Origin: Lysinibacillus sp. G4S2
GTDB taxonomy: Bacteria; Bacillota; Bacilli; Bacillales_A; Planococcaceae
Length of the DNA: 64,000 nucleotides
Reading direction: 5' to 3'
Assembly: GCF_030348505.1 (NCBI RefSeq)
Contig: NZ_JAUCFJ010000002.1
Location: 4,530,001 to 4,594,000, forward strand
Made by a program: the position numbers and the translations under genes. This document shows positions 54,561-63,824 of the stretch, one piece after another (position 1 is the first letter of the stretch; every line of letters begins with the position of its first letter). Below the pieces are notes generated by a model that did not search any database, was not told the DNA's origin, and saw nothing but the letters and a program-made list of their open reading frames with translations.

Positions 54561-55094
54561 TTAATTGTGATTTTTTTCACTTTTTTCGTGTTCACTATGC
54601 TCAGCATCTTCTGATTTATTATTACCTTGATCCGTCATATTTTGATCCATGCTATTATTCGCTTTTTCATCCTCTGGTAAAACTTTCGTCATATCAGGTT
54701 TCCCAGCCGTAATTTGTTGCTTCGGCATATTATGAATTCCATTAGCAGAAGTTGTATGAGCAAACATATAATAAACACCATCGTGGTCAAATGTAGCCGT
54801 TGCTTTATAAACGCCATCTTTCTCTAATTTACCGTCCATCATTTGGCTCTCATCGCGTTTACCAGATTCCCATACCTCAAATTGTACACTTGCATCATCC
54901 ACGTTTTTTCCACCCTGCTCAACGCGTGCTGCAAGTTCAATCGTTTCATTAATCGCTACTTCTTTTGGTGTTAAAATTTCAACCTCTGGAATTTCTGGTA
55001 TCTCTGGTTCTTTCAAAGCTGCCGGCTCTTTTTTTTCACCGCAACCTACCAATAAAGCAGGTATTGCGATTAATGCCAATAACCATTTTTTCAT
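54561..55094 (-). CDS. Lipoprotein with YtkA-like domain
   Basis: A 177-residue lipoprotein: lipobox LVGC with Cys18, a Pro/Glu-rich linker (25-40), and a YtkA-like beta-sandwich at ~40-130 (VQFEVWESGKRDESQMMDG, GVYKATATFDHDGVYYMFAHTTSANGIHNMP). The tail (~145-177) is rich in Asp, Glu, Asn and His. YtkA-like domains often accompany copper-handling proteins, and the Met/His-rich text would allow metal binding, but this is inference. Last gene of the four-gene operon, four bases after the kinase gene. Confidence 0.85.
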   Translation of the reverse strand: MKKWLLALIAIPALLVGCGEKKEPAALKEPEIPEIPEVEILTPKEVAINETIELAARVEQGGKNVDDASVQFEVWESGKRDESQMMDGKLEKDGVYKATATFDHDGVYYMFAHTTSANGIHNMPKQQITAGKPDMTKVLPEDEKANNSMDQNMTDQGNNKSEDAEHSEHEKSEKNHN

Positions 55095-55097
55095 GTT

Positions 55098-56486
55098 TTA
55101 TTCCTCCATTAGCGGCAACATAATTTTTATTACTGTGCCTTTTTCAACTTCACTTGCAATGTCAATTTTGCCATGTAACTGCTTCAACAATTGTTCAACA
55201 ATTGACAAGCCTAGTCCACTGCCACCATCAGCTCGACTTCGTGCTTTGTTAACACGATAAAAACGCTCGGTTACATGCGATAAATCCTCCTGTGGAATAC
55301 CGATTCCATAATCCTTTATAGTTATTACTGCATGACCATTATTTTCAATAGCAGTGATTTCAACTTTTGACTGCTCATACGAGTAATTAATGGCATTTTC
55401 AATAAGATTAATAAAAATTTGTTTCAGCTTTACTTCATCAGCTTTGATGATTAATGCATCATCTGCCTCCAAATGGAGTGTAATGCTTTTTTTCTTTGCT
55501 TGATGAGTTAATATTTTTTGAACCTCGCGTAATGTTTCAGCAAGAGGGATTGGATATAAAGTTATTTCGGTTTGTTCATTTTCCATACGAGCAAGTTGAA
55601 GTAATTCATTTGTCAAACGTTCCATACGATTCGCCTCACGTACAATAAGCTGGATCGTTTCCTCTTTTTGATTATCTGGAATAATGTTCTTCTGTATTGC
55701 TTCACTATATCCCTTCACATAGCTAATGGGCGTCCGTAACTCGTGTGAAACTGTTGCTAAAAACGTTTTTTGAGCCTCATCCTCTTGTTGTATAGCCTCT
55801 GCCATTTCATTAAAGGTGCTGGATAATCTTCCAATTTCATCTTTTGAATGAACTGGTACACGTGTTCCATAGTTTCCGTGTGACATTTGCTCAACAGCTC
55901 TTTGCAAATTGCTTAAAGGTCGCATTATATGACGAATTCCTTTATAAATTAAAAAGCTGATGACAATTAAAAATATAAAGGCACTGACAAATAAGAAAAT
56001 GACCTCATTATTTGCTAACTCACTAATTTTGACTAGAGGAAAGTAAATATAAATAATCCCTTCAAGCCTATTTTGATCTACTAGTGGAAGTACTACAGAA
56101 ATTAGCTTTCTATCAAATCGGGGCTCATAGCCGATTTTTTGCACATATTCACCTGCAAGTAATTGCTGTCGTTCCTCAGGGCCAATTAATGTTTCGAAAT
56201 CAATATCGAACGGTACACAAGCACTTAGTTCTCGTGGATTCCTTACTGCAAAAATATTCAAATTTGAGTAATTCGCATAATTTTCTATATCCGCAATAAA
56301 TTCATCCGTAACCTTTCCACTGGTATACATAGATTGTAGCTTTGTTCCAACTTCTACCATCATTTCTTCCGTGTCTTCTACATAAAGTCGCTCATATAAA
56401 TAATCTGTCAGGACATACATAAAGAAAACGGTAATGATTAAAAATGCAAAGATTAATAACAAAATGCGTGTTGAAATCTTTCTCAT
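55098..56486 (-). CDS. Membrane sensor histidine kinase
   Basis: A 462-residue kinase: helix at 8-30, extracellular sensor ~31-163, helix ~164-182, HAMP (~183-236), HisKA with His248 in TVSHELRTPIS, and HATPase with NLIENAINYS, KDYGIGIP and GSGLGLSIV. Full-length extracellular sensor, unlike the Bce-type kinase nearby. It overlaps its response regulator gene by 4 bases. The signal is unknown. Confidence 0.95.
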   Translation of the reverse strand: MRKISTRILLLIFAFLIITVFFMYVLTDYLYERLYVEDTEEMMVEVGTKLQSMYTSGKVTDEFIADIENYANYSNLNIFAVRNPRELSACVPFDIDFETLIGPEERQQLLAGEYVQKIGYEPRFDRKLISVVLPLVDQNRLEGIIYIYFPLVKISELANNEVIFLFVSAFIFLIVISFLIYKGIRHIMRPLSNLQRAVEQMSHGNYGTRVPVHSKDEIGRLSSTFNEMAEAIQQEDEAQKTFLATVSHELRTPISYVKGYSEAIQKNIIPDNQKEETIQLIVREANRMERLTNELLQLARMENEQTEITLYPIPLAETLREVQKILTHQAKKKSITLHLEADDALIIKADEVKLKQIFINLIENAINYSYEQSKVEITAIENNGHAVITIKDYGIGIPQEDLSHVTERFYRVNKARSRADGGSGLGLSIVEQLLKQLHGKIDIASEVEKGTVIKIMLPLMEE

Positions 56487-57166
56487 TCGCCAGGATCAAA
56501 ACGGTAGCCTACTCCCCAAACGGTTTGAATATGCCCCGCGGCTTCCTTTCCAAGCTTTATACGTAAGGTTTTTATATGAGTGTCAACCGTTCTCGTCCCC
56601 CCTACGTAATCAATGTCCCAAATGCGTTCTAGTAGTTGCTCCCTTGTATACGCGTTTCCGGGATTATTCATAAATAAATGTAATAGTTCAAACTCCTTTA
56701 AAGTAAGCGGAACACTTTTTCCATCTACAGATACTTTACGTGAAATCTCATCTATCTTAATAGGTCCAATCATCACATATTTTTGCTGTAAATCTGTAAT
56801 GTTTGTACCACTTCTTCTCAATACAGCATGGATTCGCGCAACTAGTTCATCGTTTGTAAAAGGTTTTACAAGATAATCATCTCCGCCAAGTGTAAGACCT
56901 CTAACTTTATCCTCATTTGAATCACGTGCTGTCAGGAAGATAATTGGTACATTCGACATTACACGTATGCTTTGACAAACTACAAAGCCATCTTCATGTG
57001 GCATCATCACATCGAGTAGAACCAAATCAATTTTTTCGCGCATAATAATATCATATGCTTCTGTACCACTTGCTGCTGTAAAGGTCTCAATTTTTGAATT
57101 ATTGAGCATCATTTCTATTAAATTACGCATATCTTGTTCATCATCAACAATTAATACAGTTGTCAC
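56483..57166 (-). CDS. OmpR-family response regulator
   Basis: A 227-residue regulator: receiver with DDE (8-10), phospho-acceptor Asp52 (VLLDVMMP) and VKPF Lys, then winged helix from about 130 (VPLTLKEFELLHLFMNNPGNAYTREQLLERIWD, RTVDTHIKTLRIKL, VWGVGYRF). Overlaps both neighbours by 4 bases, so the first three genes are translationally coupled. Direct GTGAAA repeats with 11-base period upstream of the operon could be its own site. Confidence 0.95.
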   Translation of the reverse strand: MTTVLIVDDEQDMRNLIEMMLNNSKIETFTAASGTEAYDIIMREKIDLVLLDVMMPHEDGFVVCQSIRVMSNVPIIFLTARDSNEDKVRGLTLGGDDYLVKPFTNDELVARIHAVLRRSGTNITDLQQKYVMIGPIKIDEISRKVSVDGKSVPLTLKEFELLHLFMNNPGNAYTREQLLERIWDIDYVGGTRTVDTHIKTLRIKLGKEAAGHIQTVWGVGYRFDPGE

Positions 57167-58128
57167 GTTTTTTCCTCCCTCACTAACAGTTGAAATGCAC
57201 CTTGCCCCACATCAACTGTCTTGTTAACCTGACCATCTTTTATGAAATACAAAGTATGGTCATCATAGCCAGCGACAACAATATAATCTTTCAACTGATT
57301 TACGGCAAATGGATTAGCTCCTACCTCTTGCTCCCATTTTACATTTCCATCAAAGTCGACCACATATAATTTATTATGGCCATGACTAACAACAAGGACA
57401 GCATCCTTTGTTTTAGTTAATCCAACAGGCATTAAAGGCATTTCAATCTTTCCATGCGCCTTGCCCGTCGTAAGATCATATTTTTTCACAGCACTATTCG
57501 GTTTGCTTCCTTCTCCATGGCCACCAATCCAAAGCTCATTCTTCTCTTCAAGAATTGCTATCCCATGTGATGATTTTTGAATCGGCCATTCTTGCTCAAC
57601 CTCTAGATTATCAATATTTAACACCGATAATTTCGTGTCTTTATAATTAATCACATATAGCTTATCTTCATGAGCAGCCATTGACATAGGATAATTACCA
57701 AGCTTTTGTGTTGCAAGCTCATTGCCCTTCTCATCAAAGCTTGTCACTGTATTTGTTTTGCTATTCGTAATAAAAAACTGTTTTTTATTTTCAACATAAT
57801 ACACATTAGTTGTACCAACCTGTACTTTTTTGGAATAGCTCTTCTTCCCGGTTGATAATGTATAGACATCAATTTCATTCAATTGATGACCATACAATAA
57901 CACATGATCCTGTCCGAGCAATACTGCCCCTGAGTAAGCTTTGTCAAATAACCATGTTGCTATTACATTACCTTGTTCATCTATAAAATCTAGCGAAGGT
58001 TCTTGTATATTTAAGGACGCAATAAAATTCTGGTCTCGTTCAATAGGCTCAAGCGACTTCTCCGTACATCCTGCTAACAATACAATCTGTACTAAAGAAA
58101 AAATGAAGAATGCCCATTTTTTCAACAT
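57163..58128 (-). CDS. Beta-propeller lipoprotein (YncE-like)
   Basis: A ~320-residue lipoprotein: signal peptide with lipobox LAGC, then repeated blades such as KKQFFITNSKTNTVTSF, DKLYVINYKDTKLSVLNID, NELWIGGHGE and AVLVVSHGHNKLYVVDFDG, a seven-bladed propeller layout like YncE/surface-layer Lvs proteins. First gene of the operon with the two-component system. It could be an extracytoplasmic accessory for the sensor kinase. Start is ambiguous: GTG, ATG, ATG and TTG follow AGAGG in a row; ATG at 58128 or TTG at 58125 have the best spacing. Confidence 0.85.
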   Translation of the reverse strand: MLKKWAFFIFSLVQIVLLAGCTEKSLEPIERDQNFIASLNIQEPSLDFIDEQGNVIATWLFDKAYSGAVLLGQDHVLLYGHQLNEIDVYTLSTGKKSYSKKVQVGTTNVYYVENKKQFFITNSKTNTVTSFDEKGNELATQKLGNYPMSMAAHEDKLYVINYKDTKLSVLNIDNLEVEQEWPIQKSSHGIAILEEKNELWIGGHGEGSKPNSAVKKYDLTTGKAHGKIEMPLMPVGLTKTKDAVLVVSHGHNKLYVVDFDGNVKWEQEVGANPFAVNQLKDYIVVAGYDDHTLYFIKDGQVNKTVDVGQGAFQLLVREEKT

Positions 58129-58153
58129 CATCACCTCTGTTTCTTAACTATAC

Positions 58154-58179
58154 TTCACAATTGTGAAATCCGCGTGAAA
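58154..58179. promoter_or_regulatory. Response-regulator-like site upstream of the propeller-RR-HK operon
   Basis: On the plus strand GTGAAA occurs at 58163 and 58174, a direct repeat with 11-base period as used by OmpR/PhoB-type regulators. It overlaps a perfect TTCACAATTGTGAA palindrome (58154-58167). A TATAGT box lies just downstream, but that would leave a leader of only a dozen bases, so the promoter assignment is weak. Confidence 0.4.
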
Positions 58180-58333
58180 CTTGGAAGGTAAATTTATGAC
58201 AAACAAAACAAGTGAATTTTTCTATTTTATGTATGTTAAATCAACGTGCATTTATTCAACCGAAAATTATAAATTGATCAAATGATATCAAATACCATTT
58301 ATTAGCTTTGGAATGAGGAATGAGGTATATTAA

Positions 58334-58590
58334 GGCTCATGTCCATAACATGTGGTTGATTTCCGTTCCAACTTGGCGCTTTGTAGCTGCCGCTTTACTT
58401 TCGCTACTGAAAACATTTGTAGCTGTCGCTCTGCTTTCGCTACTGAAAACATTTTGTTGTTGCTGTCGCTACGCTTTCGCACAGAGCAAAGCTTCCTGGG
58501 GGCGTCTGTTGAGCCGCTTCGCTTCGCTGCAGGGTCTTCATCTATGATGCTGATCCCCGAGGAGTCACCCAGTTGAAACGAAGATCAACT
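58334..58590. repeat. Nested-palindrome element with three inserted hairpin modules
   Basis: GGCTCATGTCCATAACATG left end, GTTGATTTCCGTTCC core, then three GCTG(C/T)CGCT...CTTTCGC modules separated by GAAAACATTTTG-like text, then CTTCCTGGGGGCGTCTGTTG, GGGTCTTCATCTATGATGC and GTTGAAACGAAGATCAAC as the right inner arm. The right outer end is missing. Confidence 0.8.
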
Positions 58591-58840
58591 TTTAAAATTT
58601 TTAGAAATTCTAATTTCAAAAAAATAAAGCGTATAAAAAATAATAATTGATCTATACTATTAAAGATTTCACTTCAAATCCAATGACTAGGAGGGTTAAC
58701 CCGATGAGTAAGGTTGATCGATAGCTCTGAAGGACCATCATTACTGAATAAAGCTAACGTACAGTTGTCTTAGGACTATCTTAAGATTCTTTGCGGAAGC
58801 GAGGCAGTGTGTCATGGAGGAATAAAAGCAAGTGGAGATC

Positions 58841-58869
58841 AAACCCGGATATTATTTCCGGGTTTTTTT
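58841..58869 (+). terminator. Strong terminator not attached to a known gene
   Basis: AAACCCGGA and TCCGGGTTT form a perfect 9-bp stem with a 7-base loop, followed by T7 on the plus strand. Upstream (58680-58840) there is a GGAGGG ribosome-binding-like site, then ATGAGTAAGGTTGATCGATAG, a six-codon frame, and no longer frame. A small RNA or decayed gene may end here. Confidence 0.8.
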
Positions 58870-58939
58870 GTTTTACATAATTAGGGGATTTAATTTTAGT
58901 TTTAACATATGAAAGGCAATAAAGGCTGTTACGACCATT

Positions 58940-59127
58940 GAGACTGGGACAAAACCTCATTTTTCTGCAAGTGAAAGTGGAGCGGAGCGCAACAGCAGCG
59001 ACAAAAATCTTTAATGAACTGCAGTTTTGAGATTTGTCGAGAACTTTTGATTGTTTATCGACCAACTTTTTTAATTTATCAACCAACTTTTGAAAATTAT
59101 CGACATCTACCTTCATGCAACAGTCTC
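58940..59127. repeat. Composite intergenic repeat, copy 2, with 21-bp array
   Basis: Bounded by GAGACTG and CAGTCTC inverted ends. It reads GGGACAAAACCTCATTTTTC, then GTGGAGCGGAGCGCAAC, matching 5745-5955. Array cores (TGTC, then TATC) occur at 59035, 59056, 59077 and 59098, exactly 21 bases apart. It has one TTTATC unit fewer than copy 1 and lacks the right hairpin. Confidence 0.85.
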
Positions 59128-59290
59128 TGACCTACTCCCAAAACTACTAATCCAATTTCCAAACTTAACCCCTCCTATTCTTCTAATTTAAGTTCCTACC
59201 ATAATTGTGATATTTATAATAAACAAGTAGTTAACTGTCTATTTATCCCATTTCCTCTATGAATACGATATTAGGAGAGGGGGTGAAATA

Positions 59291-59977
59291 ATGTATTTCG
59301 GAAATTTTCTAGATAGAATTTGTAGCAAATGTAATACATTCCCTTGTTGTTGTTTAAGTGGACCTATTCAACGCTCCCCTATTTGGCCAGTTAGACCTAC
59401 CGTAGCGACTAGGGAAAGTACAAGTGCTACGAGGGGTACTGAGCCTACCGAAAACATTGGAGCAACAGATGCAACTGGATCAATAGGAACTTCTGAACCT
59501 GCATTTACAGAAGGTTTCTCGGCTTTCATAAGTTCTTTTAATGTTAGAAGGTCTTCTAACATTAAAAACTGGAGTGTTGTAACACCTTTTTACTCAACAC
59601 CTGCATTTGATTCAATTACTGGCATATTCACTGTTCCAAAAACAGGAAAATATTGTTTTGAAGCTACCATTAATTTTTCCACAGCTGCAGCTATTTCCTA
59701 TAATTTAGATGCGGGAGTAAATCCTTCATTTGCAATCCGTAGAAACACGTCGACAAACTTAATAAGTGGGCTCTTACCAATATTAAATATAGACATAAGC
59801 CAATTAACTGTACGTACGATTTTAGGTGCTGGAACCGTAACGCTAGTTGGAGTGTTGGACTTAACTGCTGGAGATGCGATTGATTTATTCTATGAAGCTG
59901 ATGGATTAGATATAGGGCTCATGCTTGGTGGTGCTAATTCTGACGGGATATTATGGTCATGTCATCGAATTTTCTAA
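59291..59977 (+). CDS. Exosporium-like protein with BclA-type C-terminal domain
   Basis: A 228-residue protein. Residues 1-25 are Cys-rich (CSKCNTFPCCCLSG), as in many spore-surface proteins; 26-75 is a Thr/Ser/Gly-rich linker with GATDATGSIGT that looks like a shortened, broken collagen-like Gly-X-Y stretch; ~80-228 is a TNF/C1q-like jelly roll (FDSITGIFTVPKTGKYCFEATINF, LDLTAGDAIDLFYEADG) typical of BclA-like exosporium proteins. Strong AGGAGAGGGGG ribosome-binding region precedes the ATG. Located apart from any other spore gene. Confidence 0.82.
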   Translation: MYFGNFLDRICSKCNTFPCCCLSGPIQRSPIWPVRPTVATRESTSATRGTEPTENIGATDATGSIGTSEPAFTEGFSAFISSFNVRRSSNIKNWSVVTPFYSTPAFDSITGIFTVPKTGKYCFEATINFSTAAAISYNLDAGVNPSFAIRRNTSTNLISGLLPILNIDISQLTVRTILGAGTVTLVGVLDLTAGDAIDLFYEADGLDIGLMLGGANSDGILWSCHRIF

Positions 59978-60006
59978 TAGTAGATTCTAGGTATCTTAAA
60001 GTGAAA

Positions 60007-60042
60007 TAAGCCAAGGAAGTTTTATTTAACCTTCCCTGGCTT
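60007..60042. terminator. Bidirectional terminator between the exosporium-like gene and hemY
   Basis: AAGCCA-AGGAAG and CTTCC-CTGGCTT arms around TTTTATTTAAC; T-rich tails are short on both strands. Confidence 0.7.
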
Positions 60043-60093
60043 GTTGTTCAGTGATATTTCGCATCTTCTTTGTACGACTAACCATCTTTAGTT

Positions 60094-61524
60094 TTATTGC
60101 TGCTCAAACATTTCCATTAATATTTTGTTAGCAACGTTTTTACCTTGCTCAACGCACTCAGGTATTGATATTCCTTCGAAAGAACTTCCTGAGAGCTTAA
60201 CAGTTGGAAAATGTTCTTGCAATTCTTGCTTTACACGCTCTATCTTCGCCTCATGACCTACCGTATACTGCGGCATAGCATTTTTCCAGCGAGAAACTAC
60301 TGTCATCAACGGTGCTCCATCTACACCAATTGTTTTCATTAAATCCTGCAATACAGTCTTTTCAATTTCAGTATCAGATAACGCTACAACTGCCTCGTCA
60401 CCCACTCGTCCAATATAACTGCGTAATAGCACATAATCATTTGGTGTTGTGCCAGGCCACTTTCTATTAATCCAAGTGCAAGAAGTTATTGAAAAATCAC
60501 TATTTCGAGAGACAAAAATTGATAATGCATCTAAGTCACCTAACTGATCTTTTTTAAAGGCCATTGTTACAGTAGCAATAGTTGCTGCCTTCATCGTACT
60601 CAATTCAGTTAATAACTGGTGTTTGTTGAACATTTTTTTTGCCGTATTAAATGGTGTGGCAATAATAACAGCATCTGCTTTTAATTGTGTAAAATTATTT
60701 AACACAACTTGGACAGTTCCATCCTTACCATGTTCAATTTCTTCAACTTTAACACCCTTCATAACTGTCCCAGGAAGTAGTGATTCTTCAAGCTTTTCGA
60801 TAAGTGTCTCAAGTCCATTATTAAAAGTTTGAAAAATCCCCTTATCTTTCTCGATGCGATTGTTACTTAAAAAATTCGTACCAGACTTTTTCATACCAAT
60901 AAGTAGACTACGATATTTTTGTTCTAATTCGTAGAGCTGCGGGAATGTTAAGCGCATGCTTAACTGCTCTATATCACCCGCAAATGTTCCTGCAAGTAAT
61001 GGTTCTACTAGATTTTCCACAACTTCAGCACCGAATCTTCTTCTAAAAAATTGCCCCAATGGTTGGTCATCATCCTGCGCAGAACGGGTGATGAAAAAAT
61101 CACCCGCTGCACGGACTTTACCGCTGAGTGAAAACAAACCTGATGTAATAAATGACGAGATAAGCGGTGTTGCCCCAGACAAAAGATTACTAGGGATTCG
61201 ATATAATTTACTACCAACAGCAATATAATTCGGTCCTGCATTGCTTGTAATCAATTCTTGTTCAATTCCTAAATCCTTTGCCAAAGCATATACATAGTTC
61301 TCACGATCAAAAAAAGATTCTGGCCCGCGCTCGATAATAAAGCCATCTTTTCTCAGTGTTTGTATTTTTCCGCCAAGACGTAATGACGACTCGACAAGTA
61401 CGATATCTAACGGCAATTCTTTTGCGATTGCTTCTTTTTGCAAATAGAACGCAGCTGTGAGGCCAGTAATGCCACCGCCTACAACAACTACCTTACGTCT
61501 TTTCTGAGTCACCAACATCATCAC
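60094..61524 (-). CDS. hemY: Protoporphyrinogen/coproporphyrinogen III oxidase
   Basis: A 476-residue FAD enzyme with the dinucleotide motif VVVGGGITGLTAAF, the RLGGKIQT and ERGPESFF segments, and GKNVAN near the C-terminus. In Firmicutes this enzyme (HemY, also called CgoX) oxidises coproporphyrinogen III to coproporphyrin III. Follows hemH by 11 bases. The first codons (ATG repeated) leave the start uncertain by two residues. Confidence 0.95.
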   Translation of the reverse strand: MMMLVTQKRRKVVVVGGGITGLTAAFYLQKEAIAKELPLDIVLVESSLRLGGKIQTLRKDGFIIERGPESFFDRENYVYALAKDLGIEQELITSNAGPNYIAVGSKLYRIPSNLLSGATPLISSFITSGLFSLSGKVRAAGDFFITRSAQDDDQPLGQFFRRRFGAEVVENLVEPLLAGTFAGDIEQLSMRLTFPQLYELEQKYRSLLIGMKKSGTNFLSNNRIEKDKGIFQTFNNGLETLIEKLEESLLPGTVMKGVKVEEIEHGKDGTVQVVLNNFTQLKADAVIIATPFNTAKKMFNKHQLLTELSTMKAATIATVTMAFKKDQLGDLDALSIFVSRNSDFSITSCTWINRKWPGTTPNDYVLLRSYIGRVGDEAVVALSDTEIEKTVLQDLMKTIGVDGAPLMTVVSRWKNAMPQYTVGHEAKIERVKQELQEHFPTVKLSGSSFEGISIPECVEQGKNVANKILMEMFEQQ

Positions 61525-61535
61525 TTTCTTTTCGC

Positions 61536-62456
61536 TTAGCTTAATTTTTTATGAATGGCATCAACCATTGCATCAATAAATAATGGGTGTGTATTTGGCA
61601 TTGCCGGACGATAATATTTCGCGCCAAGTTCATCACAAACCACTTTACATTCAAAATCGTTGTCATATAAAACTTCTAAATGTTCTGTTACAAAGCCCAC
61701 TGGCGTGTAAACGAACGAACGGAAGCCCTTTTGCTCGTAAAGTTCACGCGTTAAGTCCTGAACATCTGGACCGATCCAAGGTTCTGGTGTTTGTCCTGCT
61801 GATTGCCAGCCAACTTCTACATTCTTTACGCCTGTCGCTTCTTGGATTAGTCGAGCTGTCTCGATTAATTGATCTTCATATGGATCGCCCAACTCTTTAA
61901 TTTTCTCTGGAAGTGAATGTGCAGACACAATTAAACATGCTTTTTCACGTTCTTCCTCAGACATGGCATGAAATGTTTCATTCACTTTGATTTTCCAATA
62001 CTCAATGAAATTTGGTTCATCATACCAAGATTCCACAGAAGTAAATGTTAAACGACCTGCAGCTGCTTCTACTGCACGGCCATTATATGATTTAATAGAG
62101 AACGTTGAGAAATGAGGCGCTAATACGATAGAAACCGCTTCTTTAATCCCCTCTGCTACCATTTCTTCTACAGCATCTTCAATGAATGGATGGATATGCT
62201 TTAAACCGATAAATAATTTGTATTCCACATCATCTTGTACTTCATTTAAGCGCGCACATAAAGCTTCAGCCTGTGCTTTTGTAGTAGCAGCAAGTGGCGA
62301 TAAACCACCGATTGCTTCATAACGACTACGTAAATCTTCTAAATGCTCTTCTGATGGTTTGCGACCGTGGCGGATATGTGTATAGTAAGGTTCGATGTCT
62401 TCTTCTTTATAGGGTGTTCCGTATGCCATTACTAATAAGCCTTTAATTTCTTTCAT
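61536..62456 (-). CDS. hemH: Coproporphyrin III ferrochelatase
   Basis: A 306-residue chelatase that inserts iron. It has the N-terminal [26 protein letters not shown] segment, catalytic His in [10 protein letters not shown]-like text (VSAHSLPEK) and Glu in the late [16 protein letters not shown] motif. No [2Fe-2S] extension, as in Bacilli. Separated from hemE by 161 bases that contain a terminator-like hairpin. Confidence 0.96.
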   Translation of the reverse strand: MKEIKGLLVMAYGTPYKEEDIEPYYTHIRHGRKPSEEHLEDLRSRYEAIGGLSPLAATTKAQAEALCARLNEVQDDVEYKLFIGLKHIHPFIEDAVEEMVAEGIKEAVSIVLAPHFSTFSIKSYNGRAVEAAAGRLTFTSVESWYDEPNFIEYWKIKVNETFHAMSEEEREKACLIVSAHSLPEKIKELGDPYEDQLIETARLIQEATGVKNVEVGWQSAGQTPEPWIGPDVQDLTRELYEQKGFRSFVYTPVGFVTEHLEVLYDNDFECKVVCDELGAKYYRPAMPNTHPLFIDAMVDAIHKKLS

Positions 62457-62510
62457 TAACTTTTCACCTCTAAAATAGTTAAAATTATATCTTTAATGTG
62501 ACAAAAAGAA

Positions 62511-62540
62511 GCTGTCCAATTCATCAGATTGGACAGCATC
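62511..62540 (-). terminator. Terminator between hemE and hemH
   Basis: GCTGTCCAAT and ATTGGACAGC form a perfect 10-bp stem with a 7-base loop, followed on the minus strand by TTCTTTTTG, 80-110 bases after the hemE stop. An imperfect T tract suggests partial termination, so hemH-hemY may be expressed below hemE or from their own promoter. Confidence 0.75.
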
Positions 62541-62617
62541 CTTTCTTATGAATGAAATTAGAACTTCTTTCATAGAAAAGGATATAAGATTTAAAATCTT
62601 GGTCACTTCTACATTAT

Positions 62618-63667
62618 TTAAGAACGTGCTTGGATTTGTTGAGCACTATATTCATGAATTAATGTCGTTAAGCGTTTTAACACTTCTGGGTCTACCTCTG
62701 GGAATACACCATGACCTAAGTTAAAAATATGTCCAGGCATTTCTAAACCTTGATCAATAATATCTTTCGTACGCTTCTCAATAACAGACCAATCCGCAAG
62801 TAATAGCGATGGATCTAAGTTACCTTGAACTGGTTTTGTAATACCGTTTGCACGCGCTTCTTTAATTGGTAAACGCCAATCTAAGCCAACAACATCTATC
62901 GGTAAATCATTCCATTCTTTCGCTAAATGACTTGCACCGACACCAAACTGAATAAGTGGCACATTTTCTTTTTTCAACTCAGCAAAAATACGTGTCATAA
63001 TTGGTTTAATGAAAACACGATAGTCTTCAACATTTAAAGCACCAACCCAAGAATCGAATACTTGGATCGCCTTTGCTCCCGCTTCAACTTGGGCAGTAAC
63101 ATCAGAAATAATCATGTCAGCTAATTTATCCATTAATGCAAACCAAGCTTGAGGCTCTGATACCATAAATGACTTTGTTTTATTATAGTTTCTTGAAGGC
63201 CCACCTTCAATCATATAGCTTGCAAGAGTGAACGGCGCCCCAGCAAAGCCAATTAATGGTACATTCAACTGCTCTTCTGTTAACAATTTAATCGTTTCTA
63301 AAACGAATGGTGTATGTTCTTTCGCATTGAATTCACCTAATTTTTCTATATCAGCGACAGATCGAATAGGGTTTGAAATTACAGGACCTACGCCTGCTTT
63401 AATTTCTACATCTACACCAATACCCGGAAGAGGCGTTACAATATCTTTGTATAAAATTGCCGCATCAACATTGTAATTTTCGACTGGTAAACGCGTTACA
63501 TACGCGCAAAGCTCAGGTTGATGTGTAATTTCCTCTAAGGAGTACTTTTCTTTTATTACACGATATTCTGGCTGAGAGCGTCCTGCTTGTCGCATATACC
63601 ATACTGGTGTATGCTCCGTTCTTTCTCCTCGTGCAGCACGTAGAAGTGTATCATTAAAAGTTGTCAT
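62618..63667 (-). CDS. hemE: Uroporphyrinogen decarboxylase
   Basis: A 349-residue enzyme with the signature [16 protein letters not shown] near residue 22, [25 protein letters not shown] and GNLDPSLL motifs, covering the catalytic Arg/Asp/Tyr positions. Converts uroporphyrinogen III to coproporphyrinogen III. First gene of hemE-hemH-hemY, divergent from hmoB. Confidence 0.97.
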   Translation of the reverse strand: MTTFNDTLLRAARGERTEHTPVWYMRQAGRSQPEYRVIKEKYSLEEITHQPELCAYVTRLPVENYNVDAAILYKDIVTPLPGIGVDVEIKAGVGPVISNPIRSVADIEKLGEFNAKEHTPFVLETIKLLTEEQLNVPLIGFAGAPFTLASYMIEGGPSRNYNKTKSFMVSEPQAWFALMDKLADMIISDVTAQVEAGAKAIQVFDSWVGALNVEDYRVFIKPIMTRIFAELKKENVPLIQFGVGASHLAKEWNDLPIDVVGLDWRLPIKEARANGITKPVQGNLDPSLLLADWSVIEKRTKDIIDQGLEMPGHIFNLGHGVFPEVDPEVLKRLTTLIHEYSAQQIQARS

Positions 63668-63824
63668 GAATATTTCCTTCCCCTCGATAAAATTTATATC
63701 GTAAAATTCTCTTGTTTATTTCGTTATTATTGATATCCGTTTTCAATAGTAAACGCTTCCTCTGATATTGTATAGTTTTCCTAGAGAAATGTCATAAAAT
63801 TGTTCTTTCTAAGATTTTTTCTTT

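Noticed and set aside
58690-58740. Hammerhead-like core (CCGATGAG ... GAA) as a self-cleaving ribozyme
   Set aside because: The essential U in CUGAUGA is replaced, and the stems needed around the core could not be drawn.
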